Under the pieces are notes generated by a model. It had not been told where the DNA came from. It saw nothing but the letters and a program-made list of their open reading frames with translations, and did not search any database. A DNA stretch of 57,622 nucleotides from assembly GCA_022340885.1 (NCBI GenBank), contig JAJDND010000070.1, positions 1 through 57,622 on the forward strand, read 5' to 3'. This DNA comes from Desulfobacterales bacterium. Lineage in GTDB: Bacteria > Desulfobacterota > Desulfobacteria > Desulfobacterales > UBA11574. The position numbers and the translations under genes were made by a program. This document shows positions 17,604-26,496 of this stretch, piece by piece; within the stretch, counting starts at the first letter, position 1; every line of letters begins with the position of its first letter.

Positions 17604-17858
17604 ATGGCCAGCCATACACACCGTCATGTCGAAACCTACAATGGTTTCGTGGGCATGGGGTTCGATCGAAAAACCGACGAAAATACGATTATTTATTACC
17701 TTCAGAAATTTTCCGACGACACACTGATGAAAGCTTTGGCGGAACGGATGTCCGATGAAGAACTGGAAGAGATCTTTTCACTGCTGACGCGACTGCTTAA
17801 AAAGCACCTCAGTGATTCAGAGTATCACCGCCTCTTTTTGAAAGACAATCATCCATAA
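17604..17858 (+). CDS. Small conserved cytoplasmic protein
   Basis: 84 residues from ATG at 17604, with GGAG seven bases before it. The sequence begins with a histidine-rich stretch (HTHRHVETYNGF) and then forms charged amphipathic helices (FSDDTLMKALAERMSDEELEE). No membrane helix or metal motif beyond the histidines. I recall similar small proteins annotated only as cytoplasmic proteins in Deltaproteobacteria; no function is known to me. It sits 19 bases before the aminopeptidase and is probably co-transcribed. Confidence 0.75.
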   Translation: MASHTHRHVETYNGFVGMGFDRKTDENTIIYYLQKFSDDTLMKALAERMSDEELEEIFSLLTRLLKKHLSDSEYHRLFLKDNHP

Positions 17859-17877
17859 TATATTGGGAGCTCAAAAC

Positions 17878-19077
17878 ATGTTCACCGACAAACAACTGGA
17901 TCGGTATGCGGATATATTGTTGTGGGGGCTTAAAACCGCCAGAACCAAAATCTTTAAAAAAAACGATGTCGTGCTGATTCGGTATGATATGCCTGCCGTC
18001 CGGCTGGCTGAAATTATTTATGCAAAACTTTTGGACATGGGAATTCATCCGGTCCAGCGTACAAACCTCACCGCAACCATGGAGCAACGGTTTTTTGAAC
18101 GTGCAAACAACACGCAGATTACCTTCCAGTCTCCCGGAGAAAAAGAGCTTTTTAACCGGTTAAACGGCGGCATTTTTTTACACGCACCGGAATCCATCAC
18201 CCATTTGGGCCATATCGATCCCAAAAAGATCGGCAAAGCCGCTGTTGCGCGAAAACACCTGCGAAATATTCTCGATGCCCGGGATCAGGCCGGTGATTTC
18301 GGTTGGACCCTGTGCGCCTTTCCGACAAAGGAACTGGCCAGACATGCCAGGATTTCCATGAAAGCATATGCGGCTCAAATCATCGATGCATGCTTTCTGG
18401 ACAGAAAATCGCCCGTTTCCCACTGGCAGCAAATTTATCGTCAAGCGGCATCCATTAAAAAGCGGCTCAACAGTATGAAAGTAAATTTTTACCACATCGA
18501 ATCCGAGCATGTGGATCTTTTCATAACCCCGGGAGAGAAGCGCAAATGGGTGGGCATCTCGGGACATAACATCCCGAGCTTTGAAATATTCCTGTCACCG
18601 GATTGGAGGGGCACCAAAGGCATATACTTCTCTAATCAGCCCTCATTTCGAAACGGCAACATTGTAAGAGGCGTCAGGCTTGAATTCAAAAAAGGCGCTG
18701 TGGTAAATATCGATGCACAACAGGGGAAAAACTTTGTTACCCGGCAGCTTGCCATGGATAACGGGGCGAATAAGGTGGGTGAATTTTCCTTGACGGACAA
18801 AAGGTTCTCAAGGATCAACCGGTTCATGGCGAACACGCTCTTTGACGAAAACTTCGGCGGCGAATACGGGAACTGTCATCTGGCGCTGGGCGCATCCTAT
18901 GCCGATACGTATAAAGGAAACCAAAAAGAATTGACCAGGGAAAAGAAGAAACGCCTCGGATTCAATGATTCAGCCCTCCACTGGGATCTCGTCAATACGG
19001 AGAAAAAACGAGTGGTGGCCTATCTTGCCTCCGGCAAAAAGAAGACCATCTATGAAAACGGTGAATTTGCGCTTTGA
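17878..19077 (+). CDS. M29-family aminopeptidase
   Basis: 399 residues from ATG at 17878 (GGGAG nine bases upstream). Resembles thermophilic metallo-aminopeptidases of family M29 (AmpS/PepS): the N-terminal domain with KKNDVVLIRYD and AEIIYAKLLDMG, and a C-terminal metal site around RNGNIVRGVRLEFKKGAVV, HLALGASY and ALHWDLVN. Removes N-terminal residues from peptides. No signal peptide, so cytoplasmic. Confidence 0.88.
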   Translation: MFTDKQLDRYADILLWGLKTARTKIFKKNDVVLIRYDMPAVRLAEIIYAKLLDMGIHPVQRTNLTATMEQRFFERANNTQITFQSPGEKELFNRLNGGIFLHAPESITHLGHIDPKKIGKAAVARKHLRNILDARDQAGDFGWTLCAFPTKELARHARISMKAYAAQIIDACFLDRKSPVSHWQQIYRQAASIKKRLNSMKVNFYHIESEHVDLFITPGEKRKWVGISGHNIPSFEIFLSPDWRGTKGIYFSNQPSFRNGNIVRGVRLEFKKGAVVNIDAQQGKNFVTRQLAMDNGANKVGEFSLTDKRFSRINRFMANTLFDENFGGEYGNCHLALGASYADTYKGNQKELTREKKKRLGFNDSALHWDLVNTEKKRVVAYLASGKKKTIYENGEFAL

Positions 19078-19092
19078 CGGCTGCAAGGGATG

Positions 19093-19590
19093 TTACACTT
19101 TGTATTTACCGAAATCCTCGGGAGAAAGATTTTCGAGATATTCCGCCCATTTTTTCCCTTCTTCACTTTTGTTTAACACCTCGTAGTCGCCTTCGGTCAT
19201 TTGAGAATTCTCAAATATTTTGTCATCAACAAAGATCGGCGCGCCAAACCGAAGGGCGATGGCAATGGCATCGCTCGGACGAGCATCCATATCGAAACTT
19301 TTCTGTTCCGAAACAAAATATATTCGGGCATAGAACGTATTGTCCTTCAGATCACACACTTCAACTTTCGATACCGCCATTTCCAGGCTGTCGATAAAAT
19401 TTTTGAAAAGATCATGGGTCATGGGGCGGTCGAACTTGATATCCCTGAGTGCCGAAGCAATGGACGTCGCTTCGAGCAAGCCGATCCATATCGGAACCGC
19501 CTGATCCCCTTTTACGGACTTCAAAATAATTATCGGGGTGTTTGATGTGGGGTCTATTGCCATGCTCGCTATGTTGACTTCATGTAACAT
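19093..19590 (-). CDS. Bifunctional nuclease-family protein (BFN/DUF151)
   Basis: 165 residues. The BFN core is visible in the opening VNIASMAIDPTSNTPIIILK, then VPIWIGLLEATSIA, the RPMTHDLF motif and the RPSDAIAIALRFGAPIFV stretch. Family members have been reported with RNase and DNase activity, but the bacterial role is unsettled. The ATG at 19590 has AGGAG 10 bases upstream and overlaps the miaB end by 11 bases, so it follows miaB in one transcript. Confidence 0.9.
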   Translation of the reverse strand: MLHEVNIASMAIDPTSNTPIIILKSVKGDQAVPIWIGLLEATSIASALRDIKFDRPMTHDLFKNFIDSLEMAVSKVEVCDLKDNTFYARIYFVSEQKSFDMDARPSDAIAIALRFGAPIFVDDKIFENSQMTEGDYEVLNKSEEGKKWAEYLENLSPEDFGKYKV

Positions 19591-21001
19591 AACTCTTTTC
19601 TCCTCTCAAACCAACATCCGTTGGTTCTTTGCTGTCTGTTTTGCCCCAGAGTGAATGGGAAAATGCTTTTGAAATTTTAACATCTACCAATCGGCCCATC
19701 ATGATTTTATCACCGCCGTCCACACCATCGCTTTCGAAAAAATTTACAATTTTGTTTGTCGATGTCCGGCCTGTCCACTGGAGACGGTGACTTTTGTCGG
19801 AATAATTGACCCGGTTTTGTTTTTTGCTTAAACCTTCTACGAGGACCGTTTGTATCGACCCTTTCAAAGCCTTGTTTTTTCGGGTTGTAAAATAATCCTG
19901 TAAATCGAGAACCTCTTGCAGTCTTTCTTTCTTTTCCTGTTCCGATATCCTCCCCGGCAATCCAACGGCTGCCGCATTGGGACGATCTGAATACTGGAAA
20001 GCAAATAGACCGTCAAATTCAACGGTCCTCATCAATTCCAGCGTCTTTTCAAAATCCGTTCGGGTCTCACCGGGAAAACCAACGATAATATCCGTGGTAA
20101 CTGCAATCCTAGGACATATATTACGCAGCTTCTCGATTTTTTCAAGGTATATCTCCCGGGTATATTTTCGGTTCATCATTTTTAAGACCCTGTTTGAACC
20201 CGATTGGATGGGCAAATGAATGTGATGACACAGTTTATCAAGGTCGTTGAAAGCAAGAATGAGCTCCGGAGAAAGATCTTTGGGATGCGACGTGGTAAAC
20301 CGGATTCTTAAAAGGGATTCAATGTCATTAATGCGCCGCAGAAGCTCGACAAACGTGCAAAGATTTTCCTTTTTTCCATAACTGTTCACATTCTGACCCA
20401 GCAAGGTGACCTCCCGCACACCGGAGTCAACAAATTGCCGGATTTCTTGAATAATATTTTCCGGACGCCTGCTGGATTCTCTGCCCCTGACATAAGGAAC
20501 GACGCAGTATGTGCAATAATTATCGCAGCCTTGCATGATCGTCACAAAGCGGGTAACGTGTTTGCCGTCACATCCGTTGGCAATAAAATCCGGCTCTTTA
20601 ATTTGATCCGCCATCTGGATGTCCACGATGCGGCATTTTTTGGCCGCAATGGTCTGTACGGCATCGGGCAGACGGTCAATAGCATGTGTCCCGAAAACGA
20701 GATCCAGATGGGGCAGGCGCTGCAAAATCTTAGCACCTTCTTGTTGGGCCACGCATCCGCCAACAGCGATGATCAAATCCGGCCTTTTTCTCTTCAGCCC
20801 CGCCAGGCGTCCTAAAAAGCTGAAAACTTTCTGTTCCGCTTTTTTCCTGATGGCACATGTATTCACAATAATGAGATCCGCCCTCTCCAAAGATGGGGTC
20901 ATTTCATAATGTAACGATTTCAGGCACCTAGCAATTTGATCGGAGTCGTAAACATTCATCTGACAGCCGATGGTATTCATGTATAAGTATTTGGTTCTCA
21001 T
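19580..21001 (-). CDS. miaB: tRNA-2-methylthio-N6-dimethylallyladenosine synthase
   Basis: 473 residues, normal length. N-terminal methylthiotransferase domain (MNTIGCQMNVYDSDQIAR; further Cys in NTCAIRKKAEQK and GGCVAQQEG), radical-SAM core with CDNYCTYCVVPYVRGRE near 158-174, and a C-terminal TRAM domain. Adds the methylthio group to A37 of tRNAs reading UNN codons. It overlaps the DUF4911 gene by four bases and the nuclease gene by 11. Confidence 0.97.
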   Translation of the reverse strand: MRTKYLYMNTIGCQMNVYDSDQIARCLKSLHYEMTPSLERADLIIVNTCAIRKKAEQKVFSFLGRLAGLKRKRPDLIIAVGGCVAQQEGAKILQRLPHLDLVFGTHAIDRLPDAVQTIAAKKCRIVDIQMADQIKEPDFIANGCDGKHVTRFVTIMQGCDNYCTYCVVPYVRGRESSRRPENIIQEIRQFVDSGVREVTLLGQNVNSYGKKENLCTFVELLRRINDIESLLRIRFTTSHPKDLSPELILAFNDLDKLCHHIHLPIQSGSNRVLKMMNRKYTREIYLEKIEKLRNICPRIAVTTDIIVGFPGETRTDFEKTLELMRTVEFDGLFAFQYSDRPNAAAVGLPGRISEQEKKERLQEVLDLQDYFTTRKNKALKGSIQTVLVEGLSKKQNRVNYSDKSHRLQWTGRTSTNKIVNFFESDGVDGGDKIMMGRLVDVKISKAFSHSLWGKTDSKEPTDVGLRGEKSYVT

Positions 21002-21252
21002 ATTTTCCAGTCACATGGGTCCATCATCGTGTCGGAGCATTCATCAGAGGCATCAATCAGGATGTCTCGACCGAGGTCGCGTATAACGGTTTCAACCTCT
21101 TTTTCGCATCCGGGAGCGATTCGAAGCAACACGATGCCTAGACGGGCGTCAACGGTGGTCATGGCGGCGATGCCATCATATGCCTCTAAAATAAATTTTA
21201 GAAAACAGATCTCTCTCCGATCGACGCGAATAATTTTTCTAATCGTTTCCAA
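20998..21252 (-). CDS. DUF4911-type small protein
   Basis: 84 residues. Matches my memory of the DUF4911 family: an opening IRKIIRVDRREICFLKFILEAYDG and a central LRIAPGCEKEVETVIRDL. Soluble, no motif for catalysis. It is the first gene of the miaB operon and overlaps miaB by four bases; similar small proteins often precede miaB in Deltaproteobacteria. Function unknown; the folded shape (alternating beta and helix) suggests a regulatory or RNA-associated role, but that is a guess. Confidence 0.8.
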   Translation of the reverse strand: METIRKIIRVDRREICFLKFILEAYDGIAAMTTVDARLGIVLLRIAPGCEKEVETVIRDLGRDILIDASDECSDTMMDPCDWKI

Positions 21253-21421
21253 GTACGAGAGTGTTTAGTAGTCAGTGTTTAGTTTTAATATTTAAAACGA
21301 TCGGTTTGGGAATCCCACACAGGCCGAACCATCTATTTTCTACCATCTCACCGTCCATAAGTTCAACAAAAAAGTCCGGCCCGGTCATACCTGCTAAAAT
21401 TTCGTTTTAAAGCGCTTTCCA

Positions 21422-21450
21422 TTGACAAATCATGTAAATGATACTATTTT
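21422..21450 (+). promoter_or_regulatory. Sigma70-like promoter of the selenoprotein HesB-like gene
   Basis: Perfect TTGACA at 21422-21427 with TATTTT at 21445-21450 (17-base spacer) or TACTAT at 21443. The gene starts 58 bases further on behind AAAGGAG. Upstream is an AT-rich gap. Confidence 0.5.
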
Positions 21451-21507
21451 AGTACAAATTTTGGTTCCGGTCAAACAGGTGGATGTTTTCAAACAAAGGA
21501 GAAAATA

Positions 21508-21819
21508 ATGGTTGAAGTCACAGAAGCAGCAACAAGGCAAATTGCCGAATATTTCAAAGGAAAGGAAATTTCGCCCATTCGGATCTTTTTAAATTCAGGC
21601 GGATGAGGCGGTCCGTCTCTTGCAATGGCTCTGGATGAGCCAAAAGCAACGGATGATGTCTTTGATATTGAAGGGTTTCAATATATTGTAGATAAGGATT
21701 TCATGCAAAAGGCAAACCCCATTAAAGTCGATTTTTCAGAAATAGGATTTAAACTCGATTGTGCGATCGATTTCGGAGCCGGGTGTTCAGGCTGCGGTTC
21801 AACAAGCACTTGCGGCTAA
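21508..21819 (+). CDS. HesB/IscA-like selenoprotein (in-frame UGA)
   Basis: 103 residues if TGA at 21604-21606 (codon 33) is read as selenocysteine. The segment is RIFLNSGG-Sec-GGPSLAMALDEP, where the family has Cys (or Sec) in GGCGGPSL. The C-terminal cysteines (AGCSGCGSTSTCG) give the usual IscA/HesB-type pair plus one. HesB-like selenoproteins are known from Deltaproteobacteria and other anaerobes; their function is not settled, but a redox or iron-sulfur role is likely. AAAGGAG lies 8 bases before the ATG. A hairpin right after the UGA could be the SECIS. The gene stands alone with its own promoter and terminator, and the frame downstream of the UGA is clearly coding. Confidence 0.9.
21626..21642 (+). 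promoter_or_regulatory. Putative SECIS hairpin of the HesB-like gene
   Basis: UGGCUC-UGGAU-GAGCCA: a six-pair perfect stem and a five-base loop containing GGA. It begins 19 bases after the in-frame UGA, so the loop is at 25 bases, within the bacterial range. It overlaps the ATG that would otherwise be called as the gene start. Confidence 0.55.
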
Positions 21820-21839
21820 TATAAAATCGGAACTGTTCC

Positions 21840-21871
21840 AAGGGCAACGCTGTTTTGGTGTTGCCCTTTTT
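21840..21871 (+). terminator. Rho-independent terminator after HesB-like gene
   Basis: AAGGGCAAC (21840-21848) pairs with GTTGCCCTT (21860-21868) across an 11-base loop, followed by a T run. It lies 20 bases after the stop. The next gene (FmdE-like, opposite strand) ends at 21882, so it may serve both. Confidence 0.8.
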
Positions 21872-21881
21872 GCATTCAGAC

Positions 21882-22496
21882 TCAAGCACCACACGGAATA
21901 CACACATACTTGCCGTTTGCATCCTGAACCATTTTCGTAGACATGGTCATTTCACCGCATTTTGCACAGGCTTCCGAGCGAGCCAGCGGGGCATACGGTG
22001 GGATGGCACAATCGGTTTTTTCAGTGGAAAATACATCGTCAAATGGTTTTATAAGAAGATCCTGTGACTTCAGCACCTTATGACGTTTTTTCTCCGCCGA
22101 TGTTGCCGTGCCCGAAGAAATGGCTGCGTCGAGGCGAATAAATTCATCCTGGGATTGACCGTCATATCGATACTTATTTTTTCGTGAAAAACGGTAAGCT
22201 GTTTTGCTTTTCCGGTTCAAAACCGTATAAGCATTTTTCCCGTAATCCTTTAAAATGAGGTTGCCCTTCCCGATGGAAGTTCCCAGAAGGACCTGCAATG
22301 CGTCAATCGCACATGAATCATTTTCACTGATGGCGACCACTTCCTCGTCCTCCGAACGGTTGAGTTCAAGAAGATTCATTGCCGTTTCTGCAACAAGGTA
22401 GCCATACACAAGCCCCGGGCATAAATGCCCATGAAATTCAACGCATTTTCTCAGTCCCTCCGGCATTTTAAACCCGACATTTTCTAAATCTTTCAT
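21882..22496 (-). CDS. FmdE-family protein with C-terminal zinc ribbon
   Basis: 204 residues from ATG at 22496, with a strong AAGGAGG seven bases upstream. The FmdE signature is FHGHLCPGLVYGYLVAETAM near 21-40, with the cysteine that binds metal, and the NDSCAIDALQVLLGTSIGKGN stretch shows further conserved residues. The C-terminal CAKCGEMTM...CIPCG is a zinc ribbon, as in bacterial FmdE-like proteins. In methanogens FmdE accompanies formylmethanofuran dehydrogenase, but bacterial copies have no agreed function and no other Fmd/Fwd genes are here. A molybdopterin-related role is a guess. Confidence 0.88.
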   Translation of the reverse strand: MKDLENVGFKMPEGLRKCVEFHGHLCPGLVYGYLVAETAMNLLELNRSEDEEVVAISENDSCAIDALQVLLGTSIGKGNLILKDYGKNAYTVLNRKSKTAYRFSRKNKYRYDGQSQDEFIRLDAAISSGTATSAEKKRHKVLKSQDLLIKPFDDVFSTEKTDCAIPPYAPLARSEACAKCGEMTMSTKMVQDANGKYVCIPCGA

Positions 22497-22541
22497 AAAC
22501 GGCCCTCCTTGTTCGGATAAGCACCCTGATTTGTCGAACAC

Positions 22542-22796
22542 TTAGGAATCATAATCAGAATAATCTTCATCCATATCGGAATCTTCGGCTTCATCGATGG
22601 CGTGACGTTCTTCTTCACGAACCGTCAACTTCATAATATCGATATATTGTCTTGCCAGTCTTTCGCCACCCAGTTTTAAATAGAGATACGCCACTTGCTG
22701 GGTATGGCTGTCATTTCTCAATTTTTCAGGGATCTGATTCATCAAGCGTCTGAAGGTTTCTGTAAGTTCATCCGGAATATTCACGTTGTACGCCAT
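22542..22796 (-). CDS. Small protein with acidic tail, unknown
   Basis: 84 residues from ATG at 22796 behind AGGAGAGACA. The first two thirds are predicted helical (MAYNVNIPDELTETFRRLMN; KLGGERLARQYIDIM). The last 20 residues are almost all Asp/Glu/Ser/Tyr. No recognised domain. It lies 45 bases upstream of the FmdE-like gene on the same strand and may be co-transcribed with it. Confidence 0.65.
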   Translation of the reverse strand: MAYNVNIPDELTETFRRLMNQIPEKLRNDSHTQQVAYLYLKLGGERLARQYIDIMKLTVREEERHAIDEAEDSDMDEDYSDYDS

Positions 22797-23179
22797 TGTC
22801 TCTCCTGAATACAATATAATATAATATAAGCATTGATTTGTACCGTCAACAAACCACGGTTGAAAAATGTAAAGCCTGTTTTTAATAATTTTTCAACTCT
22901 TTTATTCCATCAGGAAATATTTTAGACGCTTTAAAATTTAAAAAAGGGGAAACGGCTTGACCCTGCTGAAAAAAATACAAAGTGTTAAAATATTATGAGG
23001 TATACCAGACAACTTGAGACCTTTGAAAAATGCTCACCATTTTGTAGGGCTCTCAACCTGATCCTATAGATTAAAATTACACATTGACATCGCCCATATC
23101 CCCCGGTATATGACGCTCATCTGAAAACCCCGTTGAGTAAAAACGCTCAATTGAATTTATTCATTACTCGCCTTCTTCG
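22797..23179. other. AT-rich intergenic region before recJ
   Basis: Divergent promoter region between the small acidic gene and recJ. A short AATATAATATAATATAA stretch lies just upstream of the acidic gene. Near 23024 an ACCTTTGAAAAA segment resembles ACCTTTGCAAAA at 48955 and could be a trace of a shared repeat. No gene or RNA is recognised. Confidence 0.5.
23084..23112 (+). promoter_or_regulatory. Sigma70-like promoter of recJ
   Basis: TTGACA at 23084-23089 and TATATG at 23107-23112, 17-base spacer, about 68 bases before the recJ start. Confidence 0.5.
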
Positions 23180-24895
23180 ATGAAAAAAGAGTGGCAAATA
23201 CTTTCGCCGGATGCTCGATTGGTTGAAAACCTTTGCAGGGACATCAAATGCCATCCGGCAGTTGCTTCAATCCTGGTCAATCGTCACATTTTCAGTGCAG
23301 CGCATGCCTCAAACTTTCTCAACACATCACTGAACCACCTGAATTCCCCTTTTTCCATTAAGGATATGGATGCCGCCGTCGAACGAATCGTTGCGGCTAT
23401 CCTGAGAAAAGAGAAAATTTTGATTTTCGGCGATTACGATGTCGACGGCATTACCGCCACAACCATCCTGCTCAAATTTTTTCGCCGCATCGGCGCCCGG
23501 GTATCCTACTATATTCCTCACCGGATGACCGAAGGATTCGGACTGAAAAAGCATCATATTTCGAATGTGGCACTGCCCAATGCGATAAATCTCATTATTA
23601 CCGTTGATTGTGGGTCCGAAGGCCACGATGCGGTGGCGGCGGCAACAGACGCCGGCATCGACATGGTTATTACCGACCATCACATGATATCCGGCATCGT
23701 GCCCCGCGCCGTTGCAGTTGTAAATCCCAGGCGGGATCCTGATCCGTCCGGTTTTGGGGATCTTGCCGGCGTCGGCGTGGCGTTTTATCTTTTGATCTGT
23801 CTTCGAAAAAAGCTTCGTGATGCAAATTTTTGGAAATTTCGAAAAGAACCGAATTTAAAAAAATACCTGGATCTGGTCGCTCTCGGTACATTGGCGGATA
23901 TGGTTCCGTTGACCCGCGAGAACCGGATACTCACCAAGACAGGTGTGAAACTGATCCGCTCAACGCGCCGACGCGGTTTGAATGCGTTGATAGCAGTATG
24001 CGGGATCGACAAACATGCCATCGATGCCGATGATATCGCTTTTTACCTGGCGCCCAGGTTGAACGCTTCGGGCAGGATGGACCACGCTTCGATTGCCGTC
24101 GAGCTTCTCATTGCCGAAGAAGACCAACAAGCCCGGGAAATTGCGCATTCACTCGACCGTTTGAACGAGGCCCGACGAAATATCGAGAATAAAGTCCTTA
24201 TTCAAATCCTCGATCATTTGAAGAAGAATCCGGATCTGCTACGAAAAAACTCCCTGGTTCTATCCGATCGAAACTGGCCGCTGGGGATTCTCGGTATTGT
24301 TGCCGCACGCATCATGAAACAATTTTACCGCCCGGTGGTACTGGTCACGACGGCGGATGGCATTGGAAAAGGCTCTGCCAGAAGTATCCCCGGAATCAAT
24401 CTGCATGAAGGATTGTCTGCCTGTGAAGACCACCTCGAAAACTTTGGCGGACATTCAATGGCAGCGGGGCTTAACATAAGAGAGGAAAATATAGAACCGT
24501 TTAAAACGCGTTTTGAACATGTGGTCAGCCGGATGACAAGCCCATTGGATTTTATACCGAAAATCACCATTGATTATCGACTCGATTTCGCCGATATTTC
24601 AGACCGGTTGATGGATGAACTCGAATTGTTGAAGCCATTCGGTGTTGGAAACCATGAACCGCTTTTTATGACCGAAAATGTCGGGATTGCATCTTCAAAA
24701 CAGGTCGGGGGTCATCACCGGCAAATGGTATTGAAACAGAAAACCGGTGAGACTGAAAAAAGATTCAATGCCATACAATTCAATGCCGGCAATACGGGGT
24801 TTGAAACAAAATATTTCGAGAAAATCGCATATCGGCTTCGCTGGAACCGGTGGAACGGCAGAAAAAACGCTCAGATCGTTATTGAAGAAACGTGA
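23180..24895 (+). CDS. recJ: Single-stranded-DNA-specific exonuclease RecJ
   Basis: 571 residues, normal for RecJ. DHH phosphoesterase motifs: FGDYDVDGITATTILL near 86-101, VDCGSEGHDAV, and VITDHHMISG, then the DHHA1 part with GILGIVAARIMKQF and FGGHSMAAGLN. A 5'-3' exonuclease in recombinational and mismatch repair. No good Shine-Dalgarno is seen before the ATG; no better start lies upstream. Confidence 0.96.
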   Translation: MKKEWQILSPDARLVENLCRDIKCHPAVASILVNRHIFSAAHASNFLNTSLNHLNSPFSIKDMDAAVERIVAAILRKEKILIFGDYDVDGITATTILLKFFRRIGARVSYYIPHRMTEGFGLKKHHISNVALPNAINLIITVDCGSEGHDAVAAATDAGIDMVITDHHMISGIVPRAVAVVNPRRDPDPSGFGDLAGVGVAFYLLICLRKKLRDANFWKFRKEPNLKKYLDLVALGTLADMVPLTRENRILTKTGVKLIRSTRRRGLNALIAVCGIDKHAIDADDIAFYLAPRLNASGRMDHASIAVELLIAEEDQQAREIAHSLDRLNEARRNIENKVLIQILDHLKKNPDLLRKNSLVLSDRNWPLGILGIVAARIMKQFYRPVVLVTTADGIGKGSARSIPGINLHEGLSACEDHLENFGGHSMAAGLNIREENIEPFKTRFEHVVSRMTSPLDFIPKITIDYRLDFADISDRLMDELELLKPFGVGNHEPLFMTENVGIASSKQVGGHHRQMVLKQKTGETEKRFNAIQFNAGNTGFETKYFEKIAYRLRWNRWNGRKNAQIVIEET

Positions 24896-25059
24896 CATTA
24901 TCAACGCTGACCTCCATTTTTTAAAATTTGAAACTCTCAGGTTAAGTTTAACATTTTTCTTGCAATAGGTAAAACTCGGCATTATTATCCATGATTAAAG
25001 AACTAAAAATTTCAATAAGGTAAAGAAATTCCGAGACACTAAATAATAGGTGAACCAAT

Positions 25060-25479
25060 ATGGCCAAAGTATTTCGACCCAGCAAACGTGAATCAAAAAT
25101 TTTGTCAAGAATCGAATCTTCAAAAGAATATGCCCGACGAAAAGCAATAGAAACCGCAAAAGAATGTATCGACCCCCTCTCCAACGCCATCGCCATGAAG
25201 CTCGTGGAAGAGAACCTGGTGGAAACCACGAATAAGAACGTGCTCGAAGAACAAATATCAAAATGCATCGAAAAGCTGACCCACAGCGACGAATTCGATG
25301 TCGATTACAAGATTGCGCCGTTTAGACATGTCGTCTCGAATCCGAATGTCGTCAGTCTCTACATTGCCGCTTTTGTCATAGAGACCCTCATCAATCATAA
25401 AGTTGTGGTCGATGTGTTCGGTTCGGACGAAGAAATTTATGTTTGTATCAACCGGCAGGTTGCAAAATTTCTGACCTAA
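25060..25479 (+). CDS. Conserved-looking protein of unknown function
   Basis: 139 residues behind AGGTG. Basic N-terminus (KVFRPSKRESKILSRIES), then two helices rich in charged residues and a C-terminal hydrophobic core (VSLYIAAFVIETLINHKVVVDVFG). No known domain recognised. It ends 2 bases before the RNase Z-like gene, so the two are probably translated together; an accessory role in RNA processing is possible but not shown. Confidence 0.65.
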   Translation: MAKVFRPSKRESKILSRIESSKEYARRKAIETAKECIDPLSNAIAMKLVEENLVETTNKNVLEEQISKCIEKLTHSDEFDVDYKIAPFRHVVSNPNVVSLYIAAFVIETLINHKVVVDVFGSDEEIYVCINRQVAKFLT

Positions 25480-25481
25480 CC

Positions 25482-26489
25482 ATGCGCCCTTCATTTCTCC
25501 CCAGGTTGGTGAACGAACCTCTCGGCGACCCGGGGTTGTTTATCCCCTTTCTTCATCACAAACGCGCCATACTTTTTGATTTGGGAGACATTCAATCGAT
25601 TTCCGCCAGGGACGTCCTCAAGATCAGTCATGTCTTTGTTACACATACGCATATGGATCATTTTATCGGATTCGACCGGTTGCTCAGACTTTTTCTCGGC
25701 CGCGACCAGGATCTTTACTTATACGGCCCGGAAGGTTTTATGAAAAATGTCGAGGGAAAGCTCGCCGGCTATTCATGGAATCTTGTTCACAATTACAGCA
25801 ATCATCTGGCGCTGCATGTCACAGAAGTGCACGCCGACCATCTGACGACCCGGGACTATATCTGTCAAAAAGGATTCGTTGCGGATGAAAAGGCTGCCGA
25901 AGACGATTTCAGCGGCCTTCTTCACCAGGAACCAACCCTGTCTGTTTTTTCCCGCGTTCTGGATCACGGCCTTTCCTGTCTGGGGTTTGCGATGAAGGAA
26001 AGATTTCATGTCAATGTCAAAAAAACCGGCCTTGCCCGGCTTGAACTGGAGATCGGGCCCTGGATAAGACGGTTCAAACAAGCGCTGTTTGATCATGAAG
26101 ATCCGGATTCGAAATTTGAAATACCATCCGGCACAGGACAGGACAAAAAAGCATTCGTCCTAAAGGACCTTGCCGAACAGATCGCCCTGATCACGCCGGG
26201 CCAGAAGGTGTCTTATATTACCGATGTTTCATACAGCGAATCGAATATAGAAAAGATCGTCGAACTGGTGAAAGATTCCGACCATCTTTTTATCGAAGCG
26301 TCTTTTTTGGATAAAGACAAAGATATTGCCGAAAATAAAGGCCACCTGACCGCCCGGCAGGCCGGCCTCATTGCCGGCAAGGCCAACGTGCAGCGCGTTA
26401 CCCCCTTTCATTTCTCACCCAGATATCAGGGGCAGGAACTGATTTTGGAACAAGAGGTCATGGACGCATATGATAATGCCTTAAGGTAA
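25482..26489 (+). CDS. RNase Z-like metallo-beta-lactamase-fold protein
   Basis: 335 residues from ATG at 25482. The MBL motif is VFVTHTHMDHFIGFDRL near 47-63 (HxHxDH), followed by YITDVSYSESN and FIEASFLDKDK. The late HLTARQAG and VTPFHFSPRY correspond to the RNase Z C-terminal histidine motifs. RNase Z trims tRNA 3' ends. I do not see the canonical flexible arm clearly; the segment near 110-140 is longer and divergent, so it may be a ribonuclease Z relative with another substrate. Immediately after the unknown gene at 25060. Confidence 0.85.
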   Translation: MRPSFLPRLVNEPLGDPGLFIPFLHHKRAILFDLGDIQSISARDVLKISHVFVTHTHMDHFIGFDRLLRLFLGRDQDLYLYGPEGFMKNVEGKLAGYSWNLVHNYSNHLALHVTEVHADHLTTRDYICQKGFVADEKAAEDDFSGLLHQEPTLSVFSRVLDHGLSCLGFAMKERFHVNVKKTGLARLELEIGPWIRRFKQALFDHEDPDSKFEIPSGTGQDKKAFVLKDLAEQIALITPGQKVSYITDVSYSESNIEKIVELVKDSDHLFIEASFLDKDKDIAENKGHLTARQAGLIAGKANVQRVTPFHFSPRYQGQELILEQEVMDAYDNALR

Positions 26490-26496
26490 TAACTAT

